A stretch of 64,000 nucleotides of DNA from Prevotella sp. UBA2725 (GCA_002353825.1 DEKJ01000051.1:13480-77479), one strand, 5' to 3'. Shown: positions 41,164 to 51,669, counted from the first letter of the stretch. A program made the numbers and translations. Notes: a model not told the origin generated them from the letters alone.

Positions 41164-42777
41164 TTATTGTACTATCCACCTTGGATCACCCAGGCTTGCA
41201 TACTTGCTCTGAAGCAGATCCTGAATGGTGAAGTCACCATTGGCGGGATCTTTCCAAAGCTCTGTGCTTGAGTAGCTGATTTGATCACCGGCCTCATAGC
41301 CACTGTTCCAACCCATATCTGTTGTGATATAAGTGTTGCTAGCCGTAGCCTGACCCTTCATGCTGCATGCCTTCACAGTAGCACCCTCAGCAAAGCCATT
41401 GATATAGCCGATGAGACAAGAGTTGAAGACTACAGAGATATCGGTGAGCTTATTAACATCAACAATGGACTTACCAGCCATGATGATGTTGTAGATTGTA
41501 CAGTGATCGAAGGTCACAGCACAACCAGCCTGTTGCGTGTTCAGTACTGCGCTCTGAGCAGCAGCGACATTGTTCAACGTACAGTCGGTGATATTGATCT
41601 TACTTGTAGAGAGTTTGCTCTGACCTTTGGCATTAAAGATACCGTAGCTTCCGATGTTCGTGAATACATCGTTTGTGAAGTCTACCTCGTTCACTGTGCA
41701 AGCAGCGGGGAGCGACTGGAAACGGATGACGCCACGCGTGTTGCTGACATTACACTTCTCAATCTGCAACTGATTGATGTTCACCGCATTGTTGATGTTC
41801 ATGATGTACTTGTCCGAAGGACCGTCGTTGACGAGGTTGAGGTTATAGAAGCGAACGACATCGAGCGTATTAGCTTCCATATTCATACCTACAGTATGGA
41901 AGGTCGGTTTCGAGTCACCAGCAGCACCCCAGAAGACAACGCTCTTGATATTTGCCGGGATGACAGGAGTCTTCGGATTGCCTTCATCGTTGTTCGGCAT
42001 TACATAGTTAAAACCCTGTGGGAAGACGATGACAACCTTATCAGAAGTAGCGTTTGCGAGAACAGAGTTCAGATCATCGCCACTCTGGAGCGTGATGACA
42101 CTGTATCCGTCAGGATAAGCCTCCGTGGTCTTGAACTTATACGTGCCACGAACCTTTTCGCCATTCCACAGTTTCAGCGTATAGCTACTGTTCGGAGTGA
42201 GGTTCTTCAGCGTCAGCGCACCTGCTGCGATCTCATCCTTTGTGATGTCTTGCACGATGGAGTCTCCATCCTTGTAAACACGAGCCTGTGTAAGGGTTTT
42301 GCCTGGGGTAAAGGTCACGTCAGCTGTACGAGAATACGGCGTTACACTCGTGATAATCTGTTCAGCCTTTGTAGTAAAACTGTAATCATCGAGATATTTC
42401 CACGTTGAGCCTTTGCCTTCTTTGTTACGACTCTTGATACGGATCCAGTATTTGGTACTGCCTTCGAGATTATAGATAGTATCAGGAGTGGAAGTAAAGG
42501 AAGAGTCTACAACACTGTGCGACGTACCACCCATTGGTATGTCATCGTACAAGGAGTCGGTAGAATACTCCACAACATAGAAGTCGGTGTTTGGCATCTT
42601 CGTGAAGCTGATGGCTGCACGGTCATCAAGCGGACTCACGGAGAAACTGGTGGAATGGAACAGACGGTCATACTGCTCATCCACCGTCCAGTCGTTGGCA
42701 TCGGTACAAGCACCGAGGCTCATCAGAGCCAGGGCACCCAAGCCAAGCATTCCTATGATATTTTTAATGCTTTTCAT
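41164..42777 (-). CDS. Pectin-locus surface lipoprotein (DUF4957/DUF5123-like)
   Basis: This 537-residue protein has a lipoprotein signal (MSLGACTD, cysteine as anchor), two fibronectin-like segments (about residues 45-220) and a beta-helix-like C-terminal half (GDDLNSVLANATSDKVVIVF, then regular short strands to LWKDPANGDFTIQD), which fits the DUF4957/DUF5123 proteins found in Bacteroidota pectin loci. It probably binds pectic chains at the cell surface beside SusD. It follows susD by 11 bases and precedes a GH28 gene. Confidence 0.75.
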   Translation of the reverse strand: MKSIKNIIGMLGLGALALMSLGACTDANDWTVDEQYDRLFHSTSFSVSPLDDRAAISFTKMPNTDFYVVEYSTDSLYDDIPMGGTSHSVVDSSFTSTPDTIYNLEGSTKYWIRIKSRNKEGKGSTWKYLDDYSFTTKAEQIITSVTPYSRTADVTFTPGKTLTQARVYKDGDSIVQDITKDEIAAGALTLKNLTPNSSYTLKLWNGEKVRGTYKFKTTEAYPDGYSVITLQSGDDLNSVLANATSDKVVIVFPQGFNYVMPNNDEGNPKTPVIPANIKSVVFWGAAGDSKPTFHTVGMNMEANTLDVVRFYNLNLVNDGPSDKYIMNINNAVNINQLQIEKCNVSNTRGVIRFQSLPAACTVNEVDFTNDVFTNIGSYGIFNAKGQSKLSTSKINITDCTLNNVAAAQSAVLNTQQAGCAVTFDHCTIYNIIMAGKSIVDVNKLTDISVVFNSCLIGYINGFAEGATVKACSMKGQATASNTYITTDMGWNSGYEAGDQISYSSTELWKDPANGDFTIQDLLQSKYASLGDPRWIVQ

Positions 42778-42788
42778 GTTCGTGATTA

Positions 42789-44840
42789 TTAGTCTTTGTA
42801 TCCATAAGAGTTATGCAGATGTCCGTTGGAAGCGGAGATCGTAGTGGAAGCGATCGGCATGATGTAACGGTTCTTCACGGTTACATTCGGTGTCTCAGAA
42901 GGACTGAGAGCCGTGCCAACGAGTCCACTGGAGATAGAAGGCAGTTCTGTGAAGACGTGCTTGTCGGTGCCATCACTGTACTTAGATCCACCGAAGGAAG
43001 TAATACTTCCTGCATAATCAGCAGAAGTCTTGCCTTCAGGGATGCCGTACCATGTGATAGAACTCTCATCGATGAAGTGATGATCTTTATCGATAAAGTT
43101 GTAATATACGGTCTTCTGGAAACGGGGAGATGTCTCTTTATTGTTCGCAGCCTCTTCAGCTTCCTTGACCTCGTCGATATAGGTCTGTTTCATCTCCAGC
43201 GTCTTCTCTGTGAGGAGGTTCCAGCGGATAAGATCCCATTTACGGACACCCTCACCGGCGAGCTCCCAGCCTTCCTCATTGACGATGGCATTGAACATAG
43301 CTTCCTTGCTGCTGCCGATAGATTCGATATAATTCTTTGCCTCGCTCTGATTAGCACTGCTGAAAGCGCGCTCATGAACGAGAGCAAGTGCCTGACGAGC
43401 GGTCAGACCAGCGTCACCACTGTAGGATCCATCAGGACCAGCAAGCTCATTCATCACCTCAGCATACATGAGCAGAACCTGACTGTAGCGCATCTTCACA
43501 CAGTTGATACCTGTGAGCTGCTTAGCAGAAGCTGCCTTGTTAGCGGTATACCAGTCACCGGAAGGAGACTTCGTCATGTCTAGAGCTGTCTTGCTGTCAT
43601 TAACCATGCCACTCTCCATACGGGGATCCCACTTGCCTACATAGATACCGAACGGAGTGTTGCCGAGCATTTGCATGTCAGTAGACTTGTTGTCATTCTC
43701 CTTGAACTGGATATTCGAGCAAGTGATGTCGCGACGCTCATCATTCTTGTCATAGCTATAGAAGAAAGGAGCCGTGAGCTTCACCTTACCAGAGGAGTTG
43801 CCATAGCCAAAGAGTGAAGTGACACCATTCATACGCACACCAATGGTATAGCCGAACTCAGAACCTGTGCTCAGACCCATCGGTACCTCGAAGAGATTCT
43901 CACGATATTGGGTGTCAAGAGTACGCTGGTTGATGAGATACCACTCATTGAAGAACGATGGGTTCAAACTGTGCTTGCCACTCTCAATGATAGCAGAGAG
44001 ATGCTTCAGTGCACGCTCATAGAGAGCCTTACGCTCTGCTGCTCCCGGGCGCTGTGTAGGATAAGTAGCATCACTGTAAGAGGCTGTCTCATAACCATCC
44101 TTCGCTTTCTCGCGGATAGCATAGCCGGCACGTGTCAGTGCAATCTGAGCCAGAAGTGCATGGGCATAGCCCTTCGTGGCATGTTCCGTCGTATAGCTGT
44201 CTTCACCCGCCCACGGCAGATATTCGATAGCCTTGTCGAGGTCGTCCATCATCTTGTCGAGGATAGAATCTCGATCGGTCTTGGTAAGGTAAGCATTGCT
44301 CAGATCACTCTTTGAGGTCTCGAGCTTCAAAGGAATGTCTCCGAAATAGCGCACGAGATCGAGGTACATCATGGCACGGAGTGTCAGAGCCTCACCCTCG
44401 TAGCGACGCATCGTAGCGATGTCGCTCTTAGACCCGCTTGAGAGCATAGGGGAATTCTCAATACCCTCAATAACATCATTGGCATCCTCAATAGTACCGT
44501 AAGCACGGTCCCAGAGTTTAGCGATCTTCGACCATCCCGGATCCTGATTGTAGTTCATGTTACCACGTTCACTGGAAGTGTTTGTGGCATCGGAACCAAG
44601 ACCATCGACGAGCTCAATATCACTGTTCGTGTTCCATACGATGCCCATATACTGAGAATAGGTCTCATCGTAGGTCAGGTCTCCGTAGATCTTGTTCAGA
44701 CGAAGGCCGGTATAGTAAACAGACTTATAGACACTCTCGTTGTTCTGTTCCGAAGGACTCTGCTGATCCAGGAAATCAGAGCAGGACGAAAGCGTTGCCA
44801 GTCCGGCTGCAAGCGCAAAAACTGATAATATCTTTTTCAT
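42789..44840 (-). CDS. SusD-like surface glycan-binding lipoprotein
   Basis: This 683-residue protein has a lipoprotein signal (LATLSSCSDFLDQ) and the RagB/SusD pattern: an N-terminal TPR part (DAND..EGIENSPML, LRAMMYLDLVRYFGDIPL) and a C-terminal end with YAEVMNELAGPD and WDLIRWN. SusD-like proteins lid the SusC channel and bind oligosaccharides. It follows susC by 51 bases in the same operon. The gene cluster makes homogalacturonan-derived oligomers the likely ligand. Confidence 0.9.
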   Translation of the reverse strand: MKKILSVFALAAGLATLSSCSDFLDQQSPSEQNNESVYKSVYYTGLRLNKIYGDLTYDETYSQYMGIVWNTNSDIELVDGLGSDATNTSSERGNMNYNQDPGWSKIAKLWDRAYGTIEDANDVIEGIENSPMLSSGSKSDIATMRRYEGEALTLRAMMYLDLVRYFGDIPLKLETSKSDLSNAYLTKTDRDSILDKMMDDLDKAIEYLPWAGEDSYTTEHATKGYAHALLAQIALTRAGYAIREKAKDGYETASYSDATYPTQRPGAAERKALYERALKHLSAIIESGKHSLNPSFFNEWYLINQRTLDTQYRENLFEVPMGLSTGSEFGYTIGVRMNGVTSLFGYGNSSGKVKLTAPFFYSYDKNDERRDITCSNIQFKENDNKSTDMQMLGNTPFGIYVGKWDPRMESGMVNDSKTALDMTKSPSGDWYTANKAASAKQLTGINCVKMRYSQVLLMYAEVMNELAGPDGSYSGDAGLTARQALALVHERAFSSANQSEAKNYIESIGSSKEAMFNAIVNEEGWELAGEGVRKWDLIRWNLLTEKTLEMKQTYIDEVKEAEEAANNKETSPRFQKTVYYNFIDKDHHFIDESSITWYGIPEGKTSADYAGSITSFGGSKYSDGTDKHVFTELPSISSGLVGTALSPSETPNVTVKNRYIMPIASTTISASNGHLHNSYGYKD

Positions 44841-44891
44841 TGATTTTCTTATTTGAAATAGTTATGGAATGATCTCCTTCTTTTATTAATA

Positions 44892-47800
44892 TTAGAATGA
44901 GATGTTCACACCAGCCGTGAATGAACGGCTCTTCGGATAAGCTGCATAGTCGATACCCGGGCACATAGCGTTCTTCTTACTGCTCGTATCGACCTCAGGA
45001 TCGTAACCATCGTAGCCTGTGATGCAAGCGAGGTTGTAAGCCGTGAAGTAGACGCGGAGACTCGTCAGATAGAGTTTTTTGACGAACTTCTTCGGCAATG
45101 TGTAGCCGAGGGTCAATGTGTTCAGACGCAGGAAAGAAGCATCCTCCACAGCCCAGTCGTTGATATACATTGTGCTGACGGCTGCAGGGTTGTAGATATG
45201 TGCACCCGTGTTGATCTCACAGAGACGATGAGCAATGCCATCGGCACCACCATACTGAGCGAGCGTAGCAGCATCGGGTTTAGCAAGGTTGGCACCCGTC
45301 AGAGGATCAATCCATGTATAACGGTTGGTAAGGTTGAAGTCAGCTACGAGGTTATATCCCTTCGCGCTTCCGGCATAGAAACTGTTGGCGAGTTTTGTAC
45401 CGTTGACAATCTTATTGCCGAGAGAATAGTCGAAGAAGATATTGAAATCGAAGCCTTTCCATGTAGCGTTGAGACCGAAGCCACCGGTGACGGTAGGAAT
45501 CGTGTTATCAAGCTTCTGCTTGATAGGATCGCCCTTCTCATCGACCTCATACTTCAAGCCACCGGGATAATACTGACCACCGGTGAGCGTCTCACTGTTG
45601 TCTTTCAGTCCATCGCGAAGCACCCATTTGCCTTTCTGATAGATAAGCTCACCATTGGGGTTCAGCTCAGCATCGTAAGCGGTGAAGAAGCCGTTGGTCT
45701 TATAGCCCCAAACCTCACCAAGACGGCCACCTTCTGCTACAGCGAAGTCCTCATACTTAGAGATCGTGCTGCCTGCGAAGTTACTGCTCTGCCAGGGGTT
45801 ATCAGTATTCAACTCATCAATCTTGTTCTTGTTCCAAGAGATATTGAAGGTGCCGTTGAGCGTGAAGTCCTTCTTATCGACCATAACACCATTGAGTGTG
45901 AACTCAATACCCTTGTTGGAAGTCTTACCGAAGTTCTGATACTGGTAATTGTAACCGGTGTTCGACGGAATCTCTGCACGCATAAGCAGGTCCTTCGTCG
46001 TGTTCCAATACAGATCCAAGGTACCATTGATACGACCTCCGAGGAAGCCATAGTCGATACCGAAGTTACGTGTCACCGTTGTCTCCCATTTCAGATCAGG
46101 ATTGTAAAGGTAGGTTCCACGCTCAAGTTGTGAGCCACGGCTCTCATCGAAGAACGGAGCTTTGGAGCTGTTGCTTGCCATGGAGTAAGTGGTATAGAGC
46201 TGACCTGCGGGGATACGGTTGTTACCTGCCGTACCGAAGCTCAGACGAGCCTTGAGGTTGCTGAGCCACTTGACATTCTTCAGCCATTTCTCCTCACTCA
46301 TACGCCATGCGAGAGCCAGAGATGGGAAATAGCCCCAGCGGTGACCGTCACCGAACTTTGAGGAACCATCGGCGCGGAGCGTGAAGGTAGCCAAATACTT
46401 GTCAGCCATCGTATAGTTGATACGTGTGAAGAATGACAGGAGGTTGTCGTCTGCTGCAATCGTAGTCAGATAAGGCAGTGCAGTGCCTGCTGAGGTATTA
46501 CTACGGATCTCTCCGAAGTTCATCGACGACGGGAAGGCAACGACTGTGTTCTCATGGCTTGTCTCCTTTGTGCTGCTCCACTCATGACCCAAGAGGAAGT
46601 TGATGTGGTCGCGGCCATGGAAGAGCTTGTTGTTATCGTACGTGAACGTGTTCGCATTGCGCCAGTTCTGATACTCGGTATGATTATAGTCGAGCTGCGG
46701 CTGACCATTGTAGCCATACTTGGAGTTCTGCGTAGCATCGGAGAGCCAGATCGTGTTGTCATCCTCATAGCGCCAGCCGTAACCGAACTCAGAGCGGAAG
46801 GTGACATGCTTCCAAGGCTTCCAGTTCAAACCTGCGTTGTAATCCTGACGGAAACGCTTCTGCACACGATCAGTGGCATTCAGACGGACGAACGGATCCT
46901 TCAATGTGGAAGAACTGTTCTCCTCATCATCATCTCCATTAGACAATGGAGACACAGGACGGAAGCGAACAGTGTTGGCCACAATAGAGTTGGCGGCATT
47001 GCTCTGATTGCTCTCGGCACCACCACTCAGACCGTCAATCTTCGTATAAGCCAAACGAGCGTTGAAATCAAGGCTCAACCACTTGTTCAGTTTTGCATTG
47101 AGCTTGGTACCGATATTGTCTTTCTTGTAACCGGAGCTACGCATGATGCTGTTCTCATCATTGTGAGCATAGCTGACATTGTACTTGATGTCTTTTGAGC
47201 CTCCACTGATATTGGCGTTATACTGCTGCTGGAAACCAGTGCGGCCGAAGAGCTCATCCTGCCAGTCGTTACCCTCGACACTCTTCCAGATATCCATATC
47301 ACTGTAGTCACCATAATCGGTAGAACCGAGTTCCTGCTGATAAGCGACATAGTTATAAGGATCCATGACCTTGATCTCTTTGGTCAGTTTTTTCCATGAA
47401 AGGGCACCATTGAAGTTGACCTGCGTCTTGCCTTCCTTACCGCTCTTCGTCGTGATGATGATGACACCGTTAGCACCACGTGCACCATAGATAGCCGTGG
47501 AGGATGCATCCTTCAGCACATCGATGGTTTCAATCTCCGAAGGAGCAATATCGCTGATCGTGCTCACTGGGAAGCCGTCGACGATATACAGCGGGGAGTT
47601 GTCCTGCGACAGTGAACCGCCACCACGAACACGAATCTTCACATCAGCATCAGGCGAACCTTCTGTCGTTGTGATGTTCACACCGGCGAGCTTACCCTGC
47701 ATAGCCTCACCGACATTGCTCACAGGAATATCAGCGAGCTTCTTGGAGTCGATGGAAGCTACTGAACCCGTGAGGTCTTTCTTGCGAACAGTACCATAAC

Positions 47801-48134
47801 CGATGACGACGACGTCGTTGAGGTTATTGGCATCGTCTTCCATCTTGATGGAGACCTGCGTCTTGTCACCGACCTTCACAGTCTTCGGTTTCATACCGAC
47901 GTACGTGACCTTGATGGTTTTCTTTGAGCCTTTTAGGTTAAGCGTGAAGTTACCGTCGATATCCGTCACGGTACCATTGCCGGATGTCCCGTCCTCCATA
48001 ATCGTGGCACCGATAATCGGTTCCCCGGATGTATCCGTGACATTACCCTTGACGACCTGCGCTGAGAGTGAGGTGACACTGAGCATCATCCCCCCAAGAA
48101 GCGCAATGCGCATCTTCTTCGAATAATCAGTCAT
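44892..48134 (-). CDS. SusC-like TonB-dependent outer-membrane transporter
   Basis: This 1,080-residue protein has a signal peptide, a carboxypeptidase-like regulatory domain (VKGNVTDTSGEPIIGATI; core GEPIIGAT), a TonB box region (DVVVIGYGTVRKKDLTGS), a plug (LYIVDGFPVST, GARGANGVIIITTKSGK) and a large beta-barrel ending in AGVNISF. It imports oligosaccharides, presumably pectic, with the SusD-like partner. It is the first gene of the operon and has its own promoter. No STN domain is seen, so it does not appear to signal to a sigma factor. Confidence 0.93.
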   Translation of the reverse strand: MTDYSKKMRIALLGGMMLSVTSLSAQVVKGNVTDTSGEPIIGATIMEDGTSGNGTVTDIDGNFTLNLKGSKKTIKVTYVGMKPKTVKVGDKTQVSIKMEDDANNLNDVVVIGYGTVRKKDLTGSVASIDSKKLADIPVSNVGEAMQGKLAGVNITTTEGSPDADVKIRVRGGGSLSQDNSPLYIVDGFPVSTISDIAPSEIETIDVLKDASSTAIYGARGANGVIIITTKSGKEGKTQVNFNGALSWKKLTKEIKVMDPYNYVAYQQELGSTDYGDYSDMDIWKSVEGNDWQDELFGRTGFQQQYNANISGGSKDIKYNVSYAHNDENSIMRSSGYKKDNIGTKLNAKLNKWLSLDFNARLAYTKIDGLSGGAESNQSNAANSIVANTVRFRPVSPLSNGDDDEENSSSTLKDPFVRLNATDRVQKRFRQDYNAGLNWKPWKHVTFRSEFGYGWRYEDDNTIWLSDATQNSKYGYNGQPQLDYNHTEYQNWRNANTFTYDNNKLFHGRDHINFLLGHEWSSTKETSHENTVVAFPSSMNFGEIRSNTSAGTALPYLTTIAADDNLLSFFTRINYTMADKYLATFTLRADGSSKFGDGHRWGYFPSLALAWRMSEEKWLKNVKWLSNLKARLSFGTAGNNRIPAGQLYTTYSMASNSSKAPFFDESRGSQLERGTYLYNPDLKWETTVTRNFGIDYGFLGGRINGTLDLYWNTTKDLLMRAEIPSNTGYNYQYQNFGKTSNKGIEFTLNGVMVDKKDFTLNGTFNISWNKNKIDELNTDNPWQSSNFAGSTISKYEDFAVAEGGRLGEVWGYKTNGFFTAYDAELNPNGELIYQKGKWVLRDGLKDNSETLTGGQYYPGGLKYEVDEKGDPIKQKLDNTIPTVTGGFGLNATWKGFDFNIFFDYSLGNKIVNGTKLANSFYAGSAKGYNLVADFNLTNRYTWIDPLTGANLAKPDAATLAQYGGADGIAHRLCEINTGAHIYNPAAVSTMYINDWAVEDASFLRLNTLTLGYTLPKKFVKKLYLTSLRVYFTAYNLACITGYDGYDPEVDTSSKKNAMCPGIDYAAYPKSRSFTAGVNISF

Positions 48135-48170
48135 ATATTTACTTTTTAGATTTAAATGTATTTTCTATTG

Positions 48171-48178
48171 CAAAGGTA
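48171..48178 (-). promoter_or_regulatory. -7 box of the susC operon promoter
   Basis: TACCTTTG on the minus strand lies 37 bases before the susC ATG. Just upstream is ACAATCTTCTAC (48,211-48,200, minus reading), close to ACAATCTTCCAC at 54,562-54,551, upstream of the GH28-GH105 gene; it may be a shared regulator site. Confidence 0.55.
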
Positions 48179-48220
48179 TGGGTGTTTGTGCAAAACGGGG
48201 TAGAAGATTGTACACAATAA

Positions 48221-48249
48221 GGGAGAGATTTATTCAATAAACCTCTCCC
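48221..48249 (-). terminator. Terminator between GH28 and susC
   Basis: GGGAGAG (48,221-48,227) pairs with CTCTCCC (48,243-48,249), extended inward by TTTATT/AATAAA across one mismatch. It lies directly after the stop of the GH28 gene on the minus strand. Confidence 0.6.
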
Positions 48250-48266
48250 CTCAATCGTTTAACACT

Positions 48267-49718
48267 TTACTTGGCAATTGCTCCACACTCATCCTTTATC
48301 GTTGAATCATAATTAGAAAGCCACACATCACCTTTCTCTACCGTAATCTTGCTTCCGTTAATGAATCTCAGATTGTCGACAAACTGAACGCTGATGCCTT
48401 TCTTTGCCTTGATCTGCACATTGTCGAGCGTGATATTCTTGATGTGGCTTTCCGGACGCCCATAGAGGAAGATGGCATTATTCTTACATACATCCGTTGT
48501 CTTGATATTCTTCAACAAGATGCCGTTGTAGGTAGGCGTCGTATTGTCGAGCGGGCGTGCGTTGGCCTTGTCCTGCTCGGGCGTGGTGTATTTTTTATCA
48601 TAGTAGCAGTCCATGGAGAACGGGTTCTTCACGTTCGTCATCGTGATATTGGAGAAGGTGAAATCCTCCTCACCTCCGCCGCGGAGTGTTCCATCTGAGT
48701 TGACACCGGTCTTCAGACGAACGCCCGAAGCCGTGCCATTCATCGTGATATTGTCGAAGATGATATGCTTCACATTCTGCGTAAAACTGCCTACCGATGC
48801 ACCGTGACCGGTACCGAACTTACAGTTCCAGACGTGTACGTATTGACCGTTCTTGTCGATGACGACATTGTCATCTCCGTTGCTGATGTCACAGTCGTAG
48901 ATATTCACGCGCTGCGTCCACACGGGAATGCCATCGGTGTTGTGGGATGGGTTCATGCCTTCGGGGTTGTTCTCGCTGTATTGCAGTTCCGAAGCAGGCT
49001 CACGGATGATGACATTGTGGATTGTACAGTCAGTGCCTTTACCACCCAATCCGCAAACGATGTTTGTACCCGGAGCATTCTTTACCGTCAGGTTGCGGAC
49101 GAGGAAACGGCTACCCTTATCGAAGCGAACGATGGAGCCGCGCTTCATGTTCGTGAACACTTTCTTGTAGTCGCCACCTTTGTCACGGAGTGCCCACCAG
49201 GGAGCACCTTGTCCATCGATGACAGAAGTCTCCTGATCCTCTCCTTCAATGATCAGATCCGATGTGTTCTTATCTTTGAGATTGATGAAATCTTCGAGTT
49301 TTCCCTTCTTAAAGACATACTGCATGTAGTTTTCTGTTCCAGGATATTGTCCGAGTGGTAACAGTTTGAGCGTAGCACCTTTCGCAAGATGCAGTACGGT
49401 CTTGGCCTTGATCATAATAGGTCCACAGAGCCATCTACCCTTCGGAACAACTACCATTCCACCTTCTGCGGGCACGGCATCGAGCGCCTTCTGGATAGCC
49501 GCCGTGTTGTCCTTTGAAGATGTGGAGGCGCCAAAGTCCGTGATCGTCACGGTGTTGACCTTGGTGATAGCACGAATCTGCGGGAGGGAGACAGCAGTCC
49601 ATCCGCTCGGCGTATTCTGCGTCTTCTGCTCTGCTGTCACATCGCTGTCGGCAAAGGCCATGCCTGAGTAAACAAGGCCTGCGGCAAGCAATGTGGAAAA
49701 GATAAAAAGTCTATTCAT
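48267..49718 (-). CDS. Secreted GH28 polygalacturonase
   Basis: This 483-residue protein has a signal peptide and a GH28 beta-helix with NTDGI, ISNGDDNVVID, GHGASVGS and GVRLKT, giving the three catalytic aspartates. It is closely related to the GH28 at 39,169-41,154 (both start their mature part with TAE...NTPSGWTAVSLP) but ends at the catalytic domain, without the extra C-terminal region. It hydrolyses de-esterified homogalacturonan. It lies 36 bases after the pectinesterase gene and is probably co-transcribed with it. Confidence 0.9.
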   Translation of the reverse strand: MNRLFIFSTLLAAGLVYSGMAFADSDVTAEQKTQNTPSGWTAVSLPQIRAITKVNTVTITDFGASTSSKDNTAAIQKALDAVPAEGGMVVVPKGRWLCGPIMIKAKTVLHLAKGATLKLLPLGQYPGTENYMQYVFKKGKLEDFINLKDKNTSDLIIEGEDQETSVIDGQGAPWWALRDKGGDYKKVFTNMKRGSIVRFDKGSRFLVRNLTVKNAPGTNIVCGLGGKGTDCTIHNVIIREPASELQYSENNPEGMNPSHNTDGIPVWTQRVNIYDCDISNGDDNVVIDKNGQYVHVWNCKFGTGHGASVGSFTQNVKHIIFDNITMNGTASGVRLKTGVNSDGTLRGGGEEDFTFSNITMTNVKNPFSMDCYYDKKYTTPEQDKANARPLDNTTPTYNGILLKNIKTTDVCKNNAIFLYGRPESHIKNITLDNVQIKAKKGISVQFVDNLRFINGSKITVEKGDVWLSNYDSTIKDECGAIAK

Positions 49719-49754
49719 AGTCGTGTGTTTTCTTAATAGTATTAATTTTATTAT

Positions 49755-51563
49755 TCATTGATAACGTTTTTCACAGCCTATATGAAAGGCGCTGCGCTTT
49801 ATCACCTCTCGTGGGTCCCATTTACCAAACATCTTCTCATACGTGAAGCCAGAGGCCTGAGAGGTTGTGAGTACCGTTTCATGGTCGCCATCGTAAGAGT
49901 GGATGATGTTCGAAGCAGGCGTGATGTTCCTACCCGATTCATCTAAAGTTGCATATTCACCAATGAGCTTGGGGTCCGTGTTGTTCATGCCTTTCTCCAC
50001 CCAGCGACTCTTGGAGAGCGTCTTAGCACTGTTGTCATCCAGCGTAGTGTTGAGCCATGCGCAGATTGGCGTGTTCCTCCACATGCGTCCATAGACCCAG
50101 GAACCTTCACCGTGGGCGAGATCAACGATGCGGCAATGGTCGAACACATAGCCGTAAGCCGTTGTGGATGAGGGCGCTGTGATGATTCGTCCACCCTTGT
50201 TCGTAGTTAGCTCGCGCGGCTCCAACGAGATGGTCGTGTTATAGAACATGACATCACCTCCACCGCAGATAAAATCGGTCTTGCCATGGATGTCGCAGCC
50301 TTCAAAGTAGCTTTGCATGTTGTTGTTCTCACTGAAGTAAGTGTCCTGATAAGACAGCATCCGCACATTCTTATAGATCGTGCGTGTCCCACAGTCGTGC
50401 ATCACGGCAGCACGCCCTCCGTGTCCGTAGTGGTCGAGTGCATTCTTGAGCGTGAGGTCTCTGAAATAGATATTCTTGTGGGTATTATAGAAGAAGTCAG
50501 CGGTGCCCAGTCCTTCTTTATATGCTTCTGGACGGGTCACGAGAAGGGTCGAGTCCATGCTCTGCCCAATGATCGAGACATTGTCACAAGGCAGCGTGAT
50601 CTCTGTGCGATTGCCGAAATCATACTTGCCATTGGGCAGATAGACCAGGTATCTCTTTCTTATTCCTTTTCTTGAATCAGCAGCTATCGCCTTGAAGATG
50701 GCAAGGACACTTTCCGCACTCCCCGCCTTGGCCAGGTAATAACCGCCTTTGATGGTGTATCCGACTCTGTTTTGGGACTTGAATTGATACAGCGGATAGA
50801 GATCCATGTTCGCTTTGACACGGGTAGTGGGTGTAACGTGGCCGATACCACTGATATTCATGCACCAGCCTTTGAACAGCATGCCCTGAGGCACCGTGAC
50901 CTTTCTCCCATTCAGCATCGAACCAATGGTGCTACCCAGTTTAATCTTCTGAATGCTGATCCTGTCGCCATCCATATTGTGGTAAACCACGGTGGCACTG
51001 TCGTGTACGGCTTCCGATGGAGAGACTGCGCCGTAGATGGTCAATTGACGGAGGCACGCACGGTAGGCCGAAGCATTCGTGAAGCGGAGCTGACAGTTCT
51101 TCCGATTGACGTTAACGCGAACTTCTCTGGCTTGTGCTCTTCTTCCCGAAGGATAAGTGCCGAGTGTCACCCAGCCGGCATCTCCGTCGCCTTTAGCTTC
51201 GAGCTTGAATCCTCCATCCGACTGCTGGAATGTAAGTCGAGAGATATTTTTAAGCGGAGAGATAAGGATATAGGCATCCGGTGCAGCCACAGTCTTCATC
51301 ATCCCGCCTCCATCAGCAGTCCGTTTCTTCAAAGGAGTGATCTGTGTATCAACCACTTTTACGGTTACTTTCTCTTTTGTGTAGAGCGTTGTCTTGTTGA
51401 TGTTGATCGGACAGTTGTTGTTAGCGCTGAGGTTGGGAAAATCAGAGAAGTTGGTTGTGAAAAGCAGTCTCTCCCGTTGTCGGGAGGTCTTTGACTGACT
51501 AAAAGCAGCAACCGTTGTGGCTGCTGCAATGAGTATCGTTGTTATGATTCTTGATGTCCTCAT
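49755..51563 (-). CDS. Secreted CE8 pectinesterase
   Basis: The start at 51,563 (MRTSRIITTILIAA) gives a good signal peptide; ten codons upstream do not. The 602-residue protein has an N-terminal beta-sandwich-like part (about residues 40-270) and a C-terminal beta-helix of carbohydrate esterase family 8: SYQDTYFSE, HGKTDFICGGGDVMF with the catalytic aspartate, and YGRMWR near the end of the helix. It removes methyl groups from homogalacturonan, preparing it for the GH28 and PL1 enzymes of this window. Confidence 0.88.
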   Translation of the reverse strand: MRTSRIITTILIAAATTVAAFSQSKTSRQRERLLFTTNFSDFPNLSANNNCPININKTTLYTKEKVTVKVVDTQITPLKKRTADGGGMMKTVAAPDAYILISPLKNISRLTFQQSDGGFKLEAKGDGDAGWVTLGTYPSGRRAQAREVRVNVNRKNCQLRFTNASAYRACLRQLTIYGAVSPSEAVHDSATVVYHNMDGDRISIQKIKLGSTIGSMLNGRKVTVPQGMLFKGWCMNISGIGHVTPTTRVKANMDLYPLYQFKSQNRVGYTIKGGYYLAKAGSAESVLAIFKAIAADSRKGIRKRYLVYLPNGKYDFGNRTEITLPCDNVSIIGQSMDSTLLVTRPEAYKEGLGTADFFYNTHKNIYFRDLTLKNALDHYGHGGRAAVMHDCGTRTIYKNVRMLSYQDTYFSENNNMQSYFEGCDIHGKTDFICGGGDVMFYNTTISLEPRELTTNKGGRIITAPSSTTAYGYVFDHCRIVDLAHGEGSWVYGRMWRNTPICAWLNTTLDDNSAKTLSKSRWVEKGMNNTDPKLIGEYATLDESGRNITPASNIIHSYDGDHETVLTTSQASGFTYEKMFGKWDPREVIKRSAFHIGCEKRYQ

Positions 51564-51593
51564 ATTTGTTTCTCTTATCGATGGTATGAACAA

Positions 51594-51669
51594 CCTCGAA
51601 GAGGGCGAACATGGGCGTAATGCTGGCTATAGCTGATGGGTGTTTAAACCATGTTCGCCCTCTTCGAGG
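51594..51669. repeat. Perfect 21-bp inverted repeat upstream of CE8
   Basis: Arms at 51,594-51,614 (beginning CCTCGAAGAGGGCGAAC) and 51,649-51,669 are perfect inverse complements with a 34-base loop. It would form a very stable hairpin in RNA or a cruciform in DNA. It sits between the GH28-GH105 gene and the pectinesterase and could be a terminator or a mobile-type palindrome. Confidence 0.75.
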
